Positions 1 to 13,229 of a stretch of 64,000 bases of DNA are shown piece by piece; the first letter of the stretch is position 1; each line of letters begins with the position of its first letter. The notes beneath the pieces are model-generated. The model ran no database searches. It was not told the DNA's origin and was given only the letters and a program-made list of their open reading frames with translations. Both the position numbers and the translations under genes were made by a program. This stretch comes from Syngnathus acus (taxonomy: Eukaryota > Chordata > Actinopteri > Syngnathiformes > Syngnathidae), in the NCBI RefSeq assembly GCF_901709675.1, contig NC_051094.1:3871001-3935000 (forward strand). Direction: 5' to 3'.

Positions 1-250
1 GTGAGTTTGCGCCGTTAGGTTAGCATCCGATTGAGGCTGAGAAAGACGGCTTGTCCGTCCGCTTCGATAGCAAGGCCATGAGAAGTGCTTAGGTTTTAAT
101 TTTGTGCTGGAAGCCAAGTAAAGGCTTACAAATACGGTTTTAAGCTGAGGTTGATCTTTTAAATAAGAGACTCTAGCCGTGATTAGAAGGTTTTCAAAGT
201 TTGGGTTCCATATCACCGTTTCATTTGGGTTGCGTCTCTTACGCGTGCAG

Positions 251-1470
<1,220 letters not shown>

Positions 1471-1599
1471 GAGCGCGAGAGAGCGCCACCAGGAGCACCT
1501 TAGCACTTAGTTTGACCTCGGGAAGCTCTGGACCTCATTTTGCGGGCCAAGCCAGGAAAGCCGTCGCACTTTGGATGCTTTTTTTTTCTTTTTTTCTTA

Positions 1600-2000
1600 A
1601 ACAGCATCCTGGCCTTGTGTTGACGCATGGTCAAACAAACATTGTCCCATGGATAGGATGTCGTTGCACTTTTGAAATTGTTTTTTTTTTACAACATTCT
1701 AGTCCTTGATGATGACACATGGGCAAAAGGATGTTGTCCCGTGGGTAGGATCCAGATGTCTGGGATGCCCACTGGTGACACATGGGCAAACGATCTGTTT
1801 TTTTTTTCACAGCAACCTGCCGATGCTCTGGATTGACAAATGGATCTTGTCCCGTGGGAGGGATCTATATGTTCCTCACGGTCATTGCGCTGATACGTGG
1901 GCAAAACAGATGACGTCTGGTGTGCCGGATGCCCCACCCCCACCCCACTGCCAGTGTTCTGGATGCCCACCAGACAGACATTGGGCACAATGGAAACGTT
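1600..2000. repeat. degenerate tandem repeat in ralgds 3' flank
   Basis: The pattern 'tgacacatgggcaaa...ttgtcccgtgggtaggat' recurs in diverged form about five times (near 1620, 1710, 1775, 1830 and 1890), interleaved with poly-T runs. The unit is roughly 60-75 bp. It looks like an old minisatellite and does not code. Confidence 0.6.
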
Positions 2001-3589
2001 GACAAATGGTCAAACAGACCACGAGTTAAACGCCGCTTGACAACTTGTATGTATGTCAGCTGTGCCGTGACGTTTTTGCTTTGTACAATTTTTGTTGTTG
2101 TTTCTCGGAAGATGGTGCTGTTGATTATCTTTCATTCAAGCGGTTCCATGATTTCACCCGCTGCCGTGGTTGGAAATAGAATGACATTTTTGGGAATTTT
2201 TCACCTCAGCCCTCAATTCTTGTTGAGGCAATCCTCCTGTCGTTTATTTATTTTTTATTTTTTTTCTCAAATCTTTTTTACTAATAACTTTGCACTTGTG
2301 ACAAAAGGCTCAGTGCTTGGCATAAATAACGTCAAGTCAGGTGTTTCTTAATCGGTATGAAAATATTTTTCATAATTTTTGCTGATGATCACAATCAAAA
2401 GGCCTTTTAGAAAAGAAAAAAATATGAAAAGCAAGCAAGGACCTTTTTCCATGAATGTTCTCTGCGCCTCCCATTGACCACTTATAGTTTCATGGTGTTC
2501 CACTTAAAATTTAAACTTTAATCTTGTTTGACTGAAGTTTTTCTTAAACCAAAATACTGTATATGGTTGTAAAATATTACCCCCCTCGCCCCCAAATTCT
2601 GACTTGACTCATAAACAAATGACTTTAAGATTGACTTTTTTGCACCTAAAAGTTTTCATCCCTTTTTATTTAAAAAGGATTACTTCGTTGTTAAAAAATT
2701 AATTTATTGTAAAAAATGTTTACTTTGCTCATATAATATTGTAACAATTTTCTTTCAGCAAAAATGAAAAATTCTTTCTGGTACGATTGCTACTTTCCCA
2801 CCCCCCAATGAACCTTCATTTAGTCTTGTGAAATTACAACTTGATTCAAAAACTTGATTTTTTCTTAGTCCCAATTTTGTTTTCAAAACTTCATTCATGA
2901 CAAAAATGGAAAATAAATTGGGAATAATTCCATTATATTCTGGAAAAAAAAGTAGGACACAGAGAAAGACAAAGAGGAAAAAATGACTACGATAAAACTT
3001 AACCACTAGAACCTTTTCACTGGAAAGAATTTTCCTTTTTACCTGTTGGCTTGTTATTTCTGCTGAGCACTGTACGACGTAAACGTTTACCTTTGGAAAT
3101 GATGAAAGGAAAGTCTTGAGATAAGGCGCAACAGCGCTGAAGGAAATGACGTAGTTGAGTTCTTCCGACTCCACACAAAGGAACTTTGGAAATTGACGCT
3201 GGCTGCCAAGCAAGACGGGAAATGTTGGGAAAGCAGCCAGGCAGAGAAAATGGCATGAGCACCCAAGAATATTTTCTCATCTCTGTCTCAAAACAAAACA
3301 TTTGCCTGTTGCCACTGCCGACATATTTTGGATTTTTATTATTTGCTTTTATTTGCGGCAAGTCTAAATGGTGATGGAGGGAGTCACTGCGGGCTTCATG
3401 TCGAGCACTGTGAACAACAACAATAAGTGTCAAACAAGTCATTTGCCTTTAAAGTCAGGAGCAAACCTTTGGATTTCTTCTTTTTTTTATTTTATTTTTT
3501 TCATCTTGCTTATGAACAAAGTTGTGAATTTACACGTTACGCATCAAGAAGCTTAGCGCCCTTTGACACGCTGCGGAAATAACTTTTGT

Positions 3590-3970
3590 CGCTTGTGTGA
3601 CAATTTACATTTTACATTCTTGGTGTGTCACAATCACTTGTTACATGTTGACGTGTCAAAACATGTAACATGACGCTTGACATTTACATGTTACACTGAC
3701 ATGACGTGACCTTTGACATGACAATACGTTGCGTTTACGTGACATTCAATTTGACACGACGCTTGGCACTTCCCATGAAACTTTACATGTCATGGTTACA
3801 TCAGTTGATTAAACACTTGATGTCGAGTCACATCAAATGTCATGTTATGCCATCTCATGACTTGGTAACATTTGGCATGTTGCGGCAGTGATCCTTGACA
3901 TGTTCTACCACAACATATAACGTGTCGCATTACTTGAAATGCCCACGCCGCTGACGTTACACGATGTGTT
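3590..3970. repeat. degenerate TGACATG/ACATGTTACATG-type simple repeat
   Basis: Variants of 'ttgacatgttacatgacg' crowd this stretch, with many CATG and ACGT tetramers on both strands. The unit length is irregular (about 12-20 bp). There is no coding potential of note. Confidence 0.55.
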
Positions 3971-4487
3971 AACATCTGCTCATGACGTGCCACTTGTGTG
4001 TGTGCGTGCGAGCGAGTGTGGAAAAGGCAAATTGTGTATTCCTTTGTGCAGCTGATGCTTCTGTGGTTTGTGTGTTGGCGCTTTGACATAACTTTTTTTG
4101 TGATGCTCGAGTGTGTGTGCGCGTGTGTTGTTGCATTCTGCTGTGCTCGGATGCCATATTTTTTGTTATTATAACTAAAAGACTGACAAACTTTTTTAAG
4201 TCTCTTCCTTTACTACTTTCATCATTCCAGCAGGACTAAAAACAATGTAGAGTACAAAAAGTGTCCCGCTCTATTTATTGATTTGAATATACAGGTTTTT
4301 TTTTTCATTGTAAATTCTCTTCTCTCTTGGTCATAGGTTAATATATTAGTGTATATAAATGAATAAACATACCGTTTATAAAAGAATACGGTGTGTGCTG
4401 TGTACTTTCCTTATGATTTTGATAGTTTTCACTCAATTTAATTATCAAAAAGTATTTAAATAAGGAAACAGCAATACTGTAATTTAT

Positions 4488-4499
4488 TAGTATATATAT

Positions 4500-4554
<55 letters not shown>

Positions 4555-4602
4555 CTATATATATATACATATATATATATACACTATATATATATATATA
4601 CG
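4488..4602. repeat. (TA)n microsatellite at left edge of zinc-finger cluster
   Basis: About 110 bp of nearly pure alternating TA with a few C/G interruptions. It ends exactly where the first copy of the repeated zinc-finger segment begins (tatcttaagaaatggagatc). Confidence 0.9.
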
Positions 4603-4889
4603 TATCTTAAGAAATGGAGATCCATGAGATGTGAGTAATTCCCAACATTTTATGACACAAGTAAGGTAAGTATCATAAATAGCATATCATTTGAGACCAT
4701 GGCATTAACCTCAAAAGCACAAGTGGTTGAAAGCTTTCTGGCTAGTTAACACTAGTGTCGAACAACGCGCACGCTAGTATGTTATTAAAATGTATTCGCC
4801 ATTGGTATTTTGGAAAACGTGCACAAAATGTTTTTATTTTTTTGCACGCAATGTTGTTTGCTGGGCAACAACAACATAAAACGTTCCAC

Positions 4890-5068
4890 GGTTGTTCGCT
4901 AGAGGGCGTCCGGGACCTCTCACATGACGTCATCATTAGGTTACAGGAAGTAAAGCGACACAAACAGAAGCTTGTGGCCTTCTAGTCGACTGCATCGGAT
5001 AAACACGCAATTAACTTATGTGGTGAATCAGTAAGATTAGTTTCACTACAACTGCAACGACGAACGAG
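4890..5068 (+). promoter_or_regulatory. zinc-finger unit 1 promoter and untranslated exon 1
   Basis: A perfect CRE palindrome TGACGTCA lies at 4925-4932 and an ETS-type site ACAGGAAGT at 4943-4951. About 120 bp downstream a donor (gtaag) at 5069 closes a presumed non-coding exon 1. There is no TATA box. The block is conserved in all four units, which supports function. The transcription start itself is inferred. Confidence 0.6.
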
Positions 5069-5188
5069 GTAAGTTCCGACTGTGGACCAAAGTTAGCACC
5101 GTTCGTTATTTGTAGTACTGCTTGGTTGCAGTGCACAAGTGCGGGCCGCTTTTATTAGCATGTAGCTACCACAGTGCTAACTTTGTGA

Positions 5189-5501
5189 CTGGTGTCAAAC
5201 TCATTTTGTTCGCATTGTAGTCATAGCTTCTTTCGGTGGGCTATTATGATTGTCAACCCAAATAAATGTGTGAGCACCTCATATTCTATACAGTAAAAGC
5301 TACAAAACAAACTGACAAATAACTCGTTTTCAAATCAGACGTGTAAAAACTGGTCAAATATTTAAAAAATATAGTATTAAAAATGACGACAATTTGCAAT
5401 TCTAGTCATGACACACGAATTTGATGCAGTTTGTCTTCGCGGGCCACTTAAAATGATGTGGCGGGCACCATCTGGCCCCCTGGGCTTGAGTTTGACACCT
5501 G
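5189..5501. mobile_element. hAT-like non-autonomous element in intron 1, unit 1
   Basis: Ends are inverted: GGTGTCAAACTCA on the left and TGAGTTTGACACC on the right, a 13-bp perfect pair. The right part (cgggccactt...tctggccccctggg) matches hAT MITEs known from fish genomes. It sits at the same place in all four units, so it was there before the duplications. No clear 8-bp target duplication remains. Confidence 0.75.
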
Positions 5502-5655
5502 TGAACCAGACTGTCTTTTGCTAAGTTTATTTTCTTTCCAAACTATCATGCACAACACACAATAAAAAAAACTATCAAGCACAACACACAATACTATTGT
5601 GTAAACCTTTGTTAGCCAAACATTGTTGAACAAGTGTTGTGATTGCAGTGTGAAA

Positions 5656-7765
5656 ATGTTTGCAAGGACCACGGCAAAGTACGTGGAGGAAAAGGACCGT
5701 ACTCGTCGACGACTGGAAGATCTTGGGCTGCAGCCTTATGTTGTTACGCAGAGCTGGTTAGTACTTGCTTAAGAAATAACTATTTTCTATTAAGAATCCT
5801 CTTCCAGTGTTTATTTTTAGTAGAATTTGAAGAAGTCCTTGGATAGGCTTTGCCAGTTTCTCTTCAACTGTAACATTCATTGTTCATATAGTACATTGAA
5901 ATGATGTGTGTTTGTCTTATTTTGCAGACATCAGTGAAGCTATTCGTCCTAAGCAGCAGGAGCCAGAGCTGACCCGCATTAAAGAGGAGGAAGATGTGGG
6001 CAAAGAGGTCCACCACTTGAATGAACAAATGCAGCAGACGTTTCTTTGCACCGTAAAGAAGGAGGAAGAGCCGGAGCGGCCTTGTATCAAAGAGGAGGGA
6101 GAAGACTCCTGTGACATTAAAAAGGGGGACGAGGAGGAGGAGATGCCATTGACTGGTGTTCCTGTGAAGAGTTTTGATGAGGTGAGCAAAGGGGCGGAGT
6201 CTTCAAGCTGCAGCTCAAGTCAACAAATGACCCGAGAAGGTGATGGAGACCGCTGCGGAGGATCACAAGCAGCTCCACCATCAGATAGTGATGACGTGTC
6301 GTCACATGCTCCTGCTGATGATGATGAGGCTCAAAAGAAACACAGGCAATGTTCTCAGTGTGGGAGATGTTGTGTTAATAACAGTGTTTTGAAACAACAC
6401 ATGAGAATGCACACAGGAAAGAAAAACTTTTCCTGCTCAGTTTGTGGCAAAAGATTTTCAGTGAAGAAAAACTTAAAAAGGCACACAAAAATCCATACTG
6501 GTGAGAAACCTTTTTCATGCTCAGTTTGTGGCCAAATATTCAGTCGGAAGGCAAATTTAACAAGTCATACAAGAATCCACACTGGCGAGAAACCTTTTTC
6601 ATGCTCAGTTTGTGGCCAAAACTTCTCTGAGAAGGGAAGCTTAAAAATGCACACAAGAACCCACACTGGCGAGAAACCTTTTTCATGCTCAGTTTGTCGC
6701 CAAAGATTCAATCGTAAAGGACATCTAACAGTTCATACAAGAATCCACACTGGCGAGAAACCTTTTTCGTGCTCGGTTTGTGGCCAAAGATTCTCTGAGA
6801 AGGGACGTTTAAAAAGTCATACAAGAACCCACACTGGTGAGAAACCTTTTTCATGCTCAGTTTGTGGCCAAAGATTCTCTGAGAAGGGACGTTTAAAAAG
6901 TCATACAAGAATCCACACTGGCGAGAAACCTTTTTCATGCTCAGTTTGTGGCCAAAGATTCTCTGAGAAGGCAAGTTTGAAAAGTCATACAAGAATCCAC
7001 ACTGGTGAGAAACCTTTTTCATGCTCCGTTTGTGGCCAAAAATTCAGTCAGAAGGGACCTTTAAAAACCCATACAAGAAGCCACACTGGCGAGAAACCTT
7101 TTTCATGCTCGGTTTGTGGCCAAAAATTCTCTCAGAGGGGATATCTAACAGTTCATACAAGAATCCACACTGGCCAGAAACCTTTTTCATGCTCAGTTTG
7201 TGGCCAAAGATTCTCTGAGAAGGCAACTTTAACAAGTCATACAAGAATCCACACTGGTGAGAAACCTTTTTTATGCTCACTTTGTGGCCTAAGATTTTCA
7301 GTGAAGGCAAACTTAAAAAGGCACACAATAATCCACACTGGCAAGAAACCTTATTCATGCTCAGTTTGTGGCCAAGGATTTTCAGTGAAGGCAAACTTAA
7401 CAATGCACACAAGAACCCACACTGGCGAGAAACCTTTTTCATGCTCAGTTTGTGGCCAAAGATTCTCTGAGAAGGGAAGCTTAAAAAGGCACACAAGAAT
7501 CCACACTGGCGAGAAACCTTTTTCATGCTCAGTTTGTGGCCAAAGATTTAGTCATAGAGGACCTCTAACACTTCATACAAGAACCCACACTGGTGAGAAA
7601 CCTTTTTCATGCTCAGTTTGTGGCCAGAAATTCAGTGATAAGAGAACCTTAAAACGTCATGCAAGAATCCACACTGGCGAGAACCCTGTTGCCTGCTCAG
7701 TCACTTGCCTAAAAGTCTCTATTGAGAAATCTGAATTTGTTGGGGAGATGATCAATAGTCCGTAA
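5656..7765 (+). pseudogene. C2H2 zinc-finger gene, unit 1 (16 fingers), frameshifted in exon 2
   Basis: Exon 2 runs from ATG at 5656 to the donor at 5757, and exon 3 is 5928-7765. Compared with units 2-4, exon 2 has lost 2 nt (ttgttacgc instead of ttgtgttacgc, near 5730-5736). The spliced frame then meets TGA at the exon 2/3 junction. Exon 3 itself is fully open: an acidic region with IKEEE-type SUMO-consensus sites, then 16 C2H2 fingers with TGEKPF linkers and a degenerate tail. If expressed it would be a nuclear DNA-binding protein of about 646 residues without the deletion. No in-frame ATG precedes the acidic region in exon 3 (the frame upstream opens only with GTG in the intron). Internal initiation, alternative splicing or a sequencing error could rescue it. 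Confidence 0.7.
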
Positions 7766-8180
7766 AGTTTTCATCTTCTATTTGAGCAGAATGGTAATTC
7801 TATTCAATGTACCTTTTGATTGGGATGCTAAACTGTTTTCCTTCACCACAGTGAGAAGTTCATATTTTAGTCGTACTGAATTTGAGAATATAGTTAACCG
7901 GCCTCGGGATGATAATAGTTTTGTAATTGTCATACTTGATATTTATTTAGTTTTCAGTTGTGGATTTGAACTGAAATTAGTTATATTTCATATGAAGTGA
8001 AAGTTGCTTACTTTTTATTAGTGTTTAGGATTTAGTTTTGTTCAGCTTTTCTTGTTAAGGTTTTTGTCCCCATATTTGTCAAGAATTGTTAAGAAGAAAA
8101 ATCAGAGCAAGCAAGACACTTTTTTTTTTCTTGCGCTTGTGAATGATATTAAATGATGACCAATGATGACGTGTCATGTG

Positions 8181-8660
8181 ATATATCTTAAGAAATGGAG
8201 ATCCATGAGATGTGAGTAATTCTCAACATTTTATGACACAAGTAAGCTAAGTATCATAAATAGCATATCATTTGAGACCATGACATTAACCTCAAAAGCA
8301 CAAGCGGTTGAAAGCTTTCTGGCTAGTTAACACTAGTGTCGAACAACGCGCAAGACAAACGCACGCTAGTATGTTATTAAAATGTATTCGCCATTGGTAT
8401 TTTGGAAAACGTGCACAAAATGTTTTTATTTTTTTGCACGCAATGTTGTTTGCTGGGCAACAACAACATAAAACGTTCCACGGTTGTTCGCTAGAGGGCG
8501 TCCGGGACCTCTCACATGACGTCATCATTAGGTTACAGGAAGTAAAGCGACACAAACAGAAGCTTGTGGCCTTCCAGTCGACTGCATCGGATAAACACGC
8601 AATTAACTTATGTGGTGAATCAGTAAGATTAGTTTCACTACAACTGCAACGACGAAAGAG
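8181..8660 (+). promoter_or_regulatory. zinc-finger unit 2 promoter and exon 1
   Basis: CRE TGACGTCA at 8517-8524 and ACAGGAAGT at 8535-8543, with the same 10-bp gap as in unit 1. The donor gtaagt follows at 8661. An open frame runs through this block (8308-8664), but it includes promoter sequence and continues past the donor, so I treat it as chance. Confidence 0.6.
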
Positions 8661-8770
8661 GTAAGTTACGACTGTGGACCTAAGTTAGCACCGTTCGTTA
8701 TTTGTAGTACTGCTTGGTTGCAGTACACAAGTGCGGGCTGCTTCTAGGTACCACAGTGCTAACTTTATGA

Positions 8771-9083
8771 CGGGTGTCAAACTCATTTTGTTCGCATTGT
8801 AGTCATAGCTGCTTTCGGTGGGCTATTATGATTGTCAACTCAAATAAATGTGTGAGCACCTCATATTCTATACAGTAAAAGCTGCAAAACAAACTGAAAA
8901 ATAACCTTTTCAAATCAGACGAGTAAAAACTGGTCAAATATTTAAAAAATATATTATTAAAAGTGACGAAAATTTGCAATTCTAGTCATGACACACGAAT
9001 TTGATGCACAGTTTGTCTTCGCGGGCTAATTAAAATGATGTGGCGGGCACTATCTGGCCCCCTGGCCTTGAGTTTGACACCTG
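8771..9083. mobile_element. hAT-like non-autonomous element in intron 1, unit 2
   Basis: Orthologous to the element in unit 1, with the same inverted ends (ggtgtcaaactca / tgagtttgacacc) and similar length. Confidence 0.75.
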
Positions 9084-9209
9084 TGAACTAGTCTGTCTTT
9101 TGCTAAGTTTATTTTCTTTCCAAACTATCATGCACAACACACAATACTATTGTGTAAACCTTTTGTTAGCCAAACATTGTTGAACAAGCGTTGTGATTGC
9201 AGTGTGAAA

Positions 9210-11923
9210 ATGTTTGCAAGGACCACGGCAAAGTACGTGGAGGAAAAGGACCGTACTCGTCGACGACTGGAAGATCAGCCTTATGTTGTGTTACGCAGAG
9301 CTGGTCAGTACTTGCTTAGAAAATAGCTATTTTCTTTTTTGAATCCTCTTCCAGTCTTTATGTTTAGTAGAATTCTATCGGAATCATGTGCGTTAGGCAG
9401 ATTAAAGAAGTCCCTTCCTGACGGGTCGCAGCCAGAGGGTGAGAGTGGGCCGTCATACATCCACACCTCTCAGTCTTGGTACCGGCTCCCCATAGGGCTG
9501 CGTACTGAGCCCACTGCTTTACACGCTCTACACACATACATGCACCCCCGCCCACCGCAGCAACACCATCGTGAAATTTGCGGATGACACCACCGTGGTG
9601 GGGCTCATCTCAAAGGGGGATGAGTCTGCCTACAGGGACGAAGTGGTGCAGCTATCGGAGTGGTGCGGAGAGAACAATCTGCTCCTAAACACGGCTAAAA
9701 CCCAAGAACTGGTCATTGATTTTAGGAGGAAAAATAAAACGGACATTCCACCAGTTATCATCAACGGGGTCTGTGTGGAGAGGGTGTCCTCCTTCCGCTA
9801 CCTGGGAGTCCACATCGAGGAGGACTTCACCTGGGGCGTGAACACCTCTGAGATGCTTAAAAACGCCCAGCAGAGGCTCTACTTCCTAAGGGTGCTGAGG
9901 AGGCACAGCATTACACAAAGACTGCTGGTGTCCTTCTATCGCTGCTCCATAGAAAGCACTTTAACGTACTGTATATGTGTTTGGTACTCCAGCTGCACTG
10001 CTGCTCAGAGGAAAAAGCTCCAGGTGGTCATCAACACAGCACAGAAGATCATTGGCTGCCCTCTCCCCACACTGGAAGACCTACACAGAACCCGCTGTCT
10101 CAAAAAAACACAGAACATTCTGAAGGACACTTCCCACCCTGGCCACTCCCTTTTCGAACTGTTGCCATCAGGCAGACGCTACAGATCAATTAGGTCGAGG
10201 ACTAGCAGATTCGCCAACAGTTTTTACCCTACAGCGGTAGTCACGTTGAATGCCGCTAAAAGAAAATGATTATGTCTGTGTATGTTCTTCTGTGGGTTTT
10301 TAGCTTGTATTTTTTTAATCTTTTTATTCTATTTATTCTATTTATTTATTTTTATTTCATGCACTGATCGGTTGGCACTTTTTAAATTTCGTTGTACATG
10401 TGTGACAATGACAATAAAGATCTATTCTATCTATTCTATTCTCTTCAACTGTAACATTCATTGTTAATATAGTACATTGAAATGATGTGTGTTTGTCTTA
10501 TTTTGCAGACATCAGTGAAGCTATTCATCCTAAACAGCAGGAACCAGAGGTCACCCACCTTAAAGAGGAGGAAGATGTGGGCAAAGAGGTCCACCACTTG
10601 AATGAACAAATGCAGCAGACGTTTCTTTGCACCGTAAAGAAGGAGGAAGAGCCGGAGCGGCCTTGTATCAAAGAGGAGGTAGAAGACTCCTGTGACATTA
10701 AAAAGGAGGAGGAGGAGGAGATGCCATTGACTGGTGTTCCTGTGAAGAGTTTTGATGAGGTGAGCAAAGGGGCGGAGTCTTCAAGCTGCAGCTCAAGTCA
10801 ACAAATGACCCGAGAAGGTGATGGAGACCGCTGCGGAGGATCACAAGCAGCTCCACCATCAGATAGTGATGACGTGTCGTCACATGCTCCTGCTGATGAT
10901 GATGAGGCTCAAAAGAAACACAGGCAATGTTCTCAGTGTGGGAGATGTTGTGTTAATAACAGTGTTTTGAAACAACACATGAGAATGCACACAGGAAAGA
11001 AAAACTTTTCATGCTCAGTTTGTGGCCAAAGATTCAATCGTAAAGGACATCTAACAGTTCATACAAGAATCCACACTGGTGAGAAACCTTATTCATGCTC
11101 AGTTTGTGGCCAAAAATTCAGTAGGAGGCAAAGCTTACAAAGACACACCCAAACCCACACTGGCGAGAAACCTTTTTCATGCTCAGTTTGTGGCCAGAGA
11201 TTCTCTGAGAAGGCAACTTTAACAAGTCATACAAGAATCCACACTGGTGAGAAACCTTTTTCATGCTCAGTTTGTGGCCAAAGATTCTCTGTGAAGCAAA
11301 ACTTAAAAACACACACAAGAATCCACACTGGCGAGAAACCTTTTTCATGCTCAGTTTGTGGCCAGAAATTCTCTGAGAAGGCAACTTTAACAAGTCATAC
11401 AAGAATCCACACTGGTGAGAAACCTTTTTCATGCTCAGTTTGTGGCCAAAGATTCTCTGTGAAGCAAAACTTAAAAACACACACAAGAACCCACACTGGC
11501 GAGAAACCTTTTTCATGCTCAGTTTGTGGCCAAGGATTTAGTCAGAAAAGACATCTAACAGTTCATACAAGAATCCACACTGGCGAGAAACCTTTTTCAT
11601 GCTCGGTTTGTGGCAAAAGATTCAATCGTAAAGGACATCTAACAGTTCATACAAGAACCCACACTGGCGAGAAACCTTTTTCATGCTCAGTTTGTGGCAA
11701 AAGATTCAATCGTAAAGGACATCTAACAGTTCATACAAGAACCCACACTGGTGAGAAACCTTTTTCATGCTCAGTTTGTGGCCAGAAATTCAGTGATAAG
11801 AGAAACTTAAAACGTCATGCAAGAATCCACACTGGCGAGAACCCTGTTGCCTGCTCAGTCACTTGCCAAAAGGTCTCTATTGAGAATTCTGAATTTGTTG
11901 GGGAGATGATCAATAGTCCGTAA
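9210..11923 (+). CDS. C2H2 zinc-finger protein, unit 2 (11 fingers)
   Basis: Coding exons are 9210-9303 and 10509-11923; together 1509 nt, 502 residues. Exon 2 starts [19 protein letters not shown] and has a 9-nt in-frame deletion relative to units 1 and 4. The junction restores RAD-ISEA. Exon 3 codes an acidic N-terminal region (residues about 35-165) with several psi-K-x-E motifs (LKEEE, IKEEV) of SUMO-acceptor type. Eleven C2H2 fingers with HTGEKPF linkers follow, then a degenerate tail ([10 protein letters not shown]). Fingers 4-7 are two copies of one pair (KATLTSH then KQNLKTH), a recent internal duplication. The expected role is sequence-specific DNA binding in the nucleus; target and partner are unknown. 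A LINE lies in its intron 2 but does not break coding. Confidence 0.88.
9414..10440 (+). mobile_element. 5'-truncated non-LTR retrotransposon (L2/CR1/Rex1-type) in intron 2 of unit 2
   Basis: Absent from the other three units, where 'gaagtcc' continues directly into the intron. The fragment codes the reverse-transcriptase core: TGSP-stop-GCVLSPLLYTLYT, then KFADDTTVVGLI with the FADD catalytic motif, and the C-terminal part up to TGA at 10267-10269. A TAG at 9493-9495 replaces the Gln of the PQG motif, so the copy is dead. The 3' end is a short ATTCT-type tail (tctattctatctattctatt). Insertion removed about 20 bp of host intron; I see no target-site duplication. It lies in the same orientation as the host gene. 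Confidence 0.85.
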
Positions 11924-12360
11924 AGTTTTCATCTTCTATTTGAGCAGAATCATGAGTTTTTGCATCAATGGTAATTCCATTCAATGTACCTTTTGATTGG
12001 GATGCTAAACTTTTTTCCTTCACAACAGTGAGAAGTTCATATTTTAGTCGTACTGAATTGGAGGACATAGTTAACCGGCCTCGGGATGATAATAGTTTTG
12101 TAATTGTCATACTTGATATTTATTTAGTTTTCAGTTGTGGATTTGAACTGAAATTAGTTATATTTCATATGAAGTGAAAGTTGCTTACTTTTTATTAGTG
12201 TTTAGGATTTAGTTTTGTTCAGCTTTTCTTGTTAAGGTTTTTGTCCCCATATTTGTCAAGACTTGTTAAGAAGAAAAATCAGAGCAAGCAAGACGCTTTT
12301 TTTTTTTCTTGCGCTTGTGAATGATATTAAATGATGACCAATGATGACGTGTCATGTGAT

Positions 12361-12847
12361 ATATCTTAAGAAATGGAGATCCATGAGATGTGAGTAATTC
12401 CCAACATTTTATGACACAAGTAAGCTAAGTATCATAAATAGCATATCATTTGAGACCATGACATTAACCTCAAAAGCACAAGCGGTTGAAAGCTTTCTGG
12501 CTAGTTAACACTAGTGTCGAACAACGCGCAAGACAAACGCACGCTAGTATGTTATTAAAATGTATTCGCCATTGGTATTTTGGAAAACGTGCACAAAATG
12601 TTTGTTTTACTTTTTTTGCACGCAATATTGGTTTGTTTGCTGGGCAACAACAACATAAAACGTTCCACGGTTGTTCGCTAGAGGGCGTCCGGGACCTCTC
12701 ACATGACGTCATCATTAGGTTACAGGAAGTAAAGCGACACAAACAGAAGCTTGTGGCCTTCCAGTCGACTGCATCGGATAAACACGCAATTAACTTATGT
12801 GGTGAATCAGTAAGATTAGTTTCACTACAACTGCAACGACGAAAGAG
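12361..12847 (+). promoter_or_regulatory. zinc-finger unit 3 promoter and exon 1
   Basis: CRE at 12704-12711 and ETS-type ACAGGAAGT at 12722-12730, with the same spacing as in the other units; donor gtaagt at 12848. Confidence 0.6.
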
Positions 12848-12967
12848 GTAAGTTACGACTGTGGACCTAAGTTAGCACCGTTCGTTATTTGTAGTACTGC
12901 TTGGTTGCAGTACACAAGTGCGGGCTGCTTTTATTAGCATGTAGCTACCACAGTGCTAACTTTATGA

Positions 12968-13229
12968 CGGGTGTCACACTCATTTTGTTTGCATTGTAGT
13001 TATAGTTTCTTTCGGTGGGCTTTTATGATTGTCAACCCAAATAAATGTGTGAGCACCTCATATTCTATACAGTAAAAGCTACAAAACAAACTGAAAAATA
13101 ACCTTTTCAAATCAGACGAGTAAAAACTGGTCAAATATTTAAAATATATATTATTAAAAGTGACGACAATTTGCAATTCTAGTCATGACACACGAATTTG
13201 ATGCCCCCTGGCCTTGAGTTTGACACCTG
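12968..13229. mobile_element. hAT-like element in intron 1, unit 3 (internal deletion)
   Basis: The same element as in the other units but about 50 bp shorter: the 'cagtttgtcttcgcgggcc...ggcgggcac' segment is missing. The left end has one substitution (ggtgtcacactca). Confidence 0.7.

Larger units (their letters stand above)
1471..4600. other. RALGDS 3'UTR and intergenic flank, no gene seen
   Basis: No coding exon with a recognisable product is seen on either strand; the open frames here are short and unlike any family I know. The stretch holds degenerate tandem repeats (about 1600-2000 and 3590-3970), AT-rich filler and a TA microsatellite at its end. An AATAAA at 4362-4367 is a possible polyadenylation signal, but it is 2.9 kb past the stop codon and may be fortuitous. 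Confidence 0.6.

Noticed and set aside
4488-4602. TA tract as a promoter TATA region or replication origin
   Set aside because: It is a plain dinucleotide repeat absent from the other three zinc-finger units, so it is not needed for their expression.
5906-5927. Start of the zinc-finger exon 3 frame upstream of the acceptor
   Set aside because: The apparent start is a GTG inside the intron; a good acceptor (tttgcag, 5921-5927) and the exon 2 phase in units 2-4 show that translation starts in exon 2.
7044-7526. Long minus-strand frames with repeated MKKVSxQCGFL units inside the zinc-finger exons
   Set aside because: They are the antisense of the 84-nt finger repeat; the periodicity comes from the fingers and no splice or start context supports a gene. 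The same holds for 11118-11516, 14109-14336, 16839-17234, 17256-17570 and 17592-17822.
6360-7680. Regular 84-nt repeats that could look like a CRISPR or minisatellite array
   Set aside because: The period equals 28 codons with C2H2 spacing and the frame is open throughout; it is a finger array.
8308-8664. 118-codon frame over the zinc-finger promoter (also at 12486-12851 and 15255-15542)
   Set aside because: It overlaps the CRE/ETS block and reads through the exon 1 donor; unit 1 has a stop within it. It resembles no known family, so it is taken as chance.
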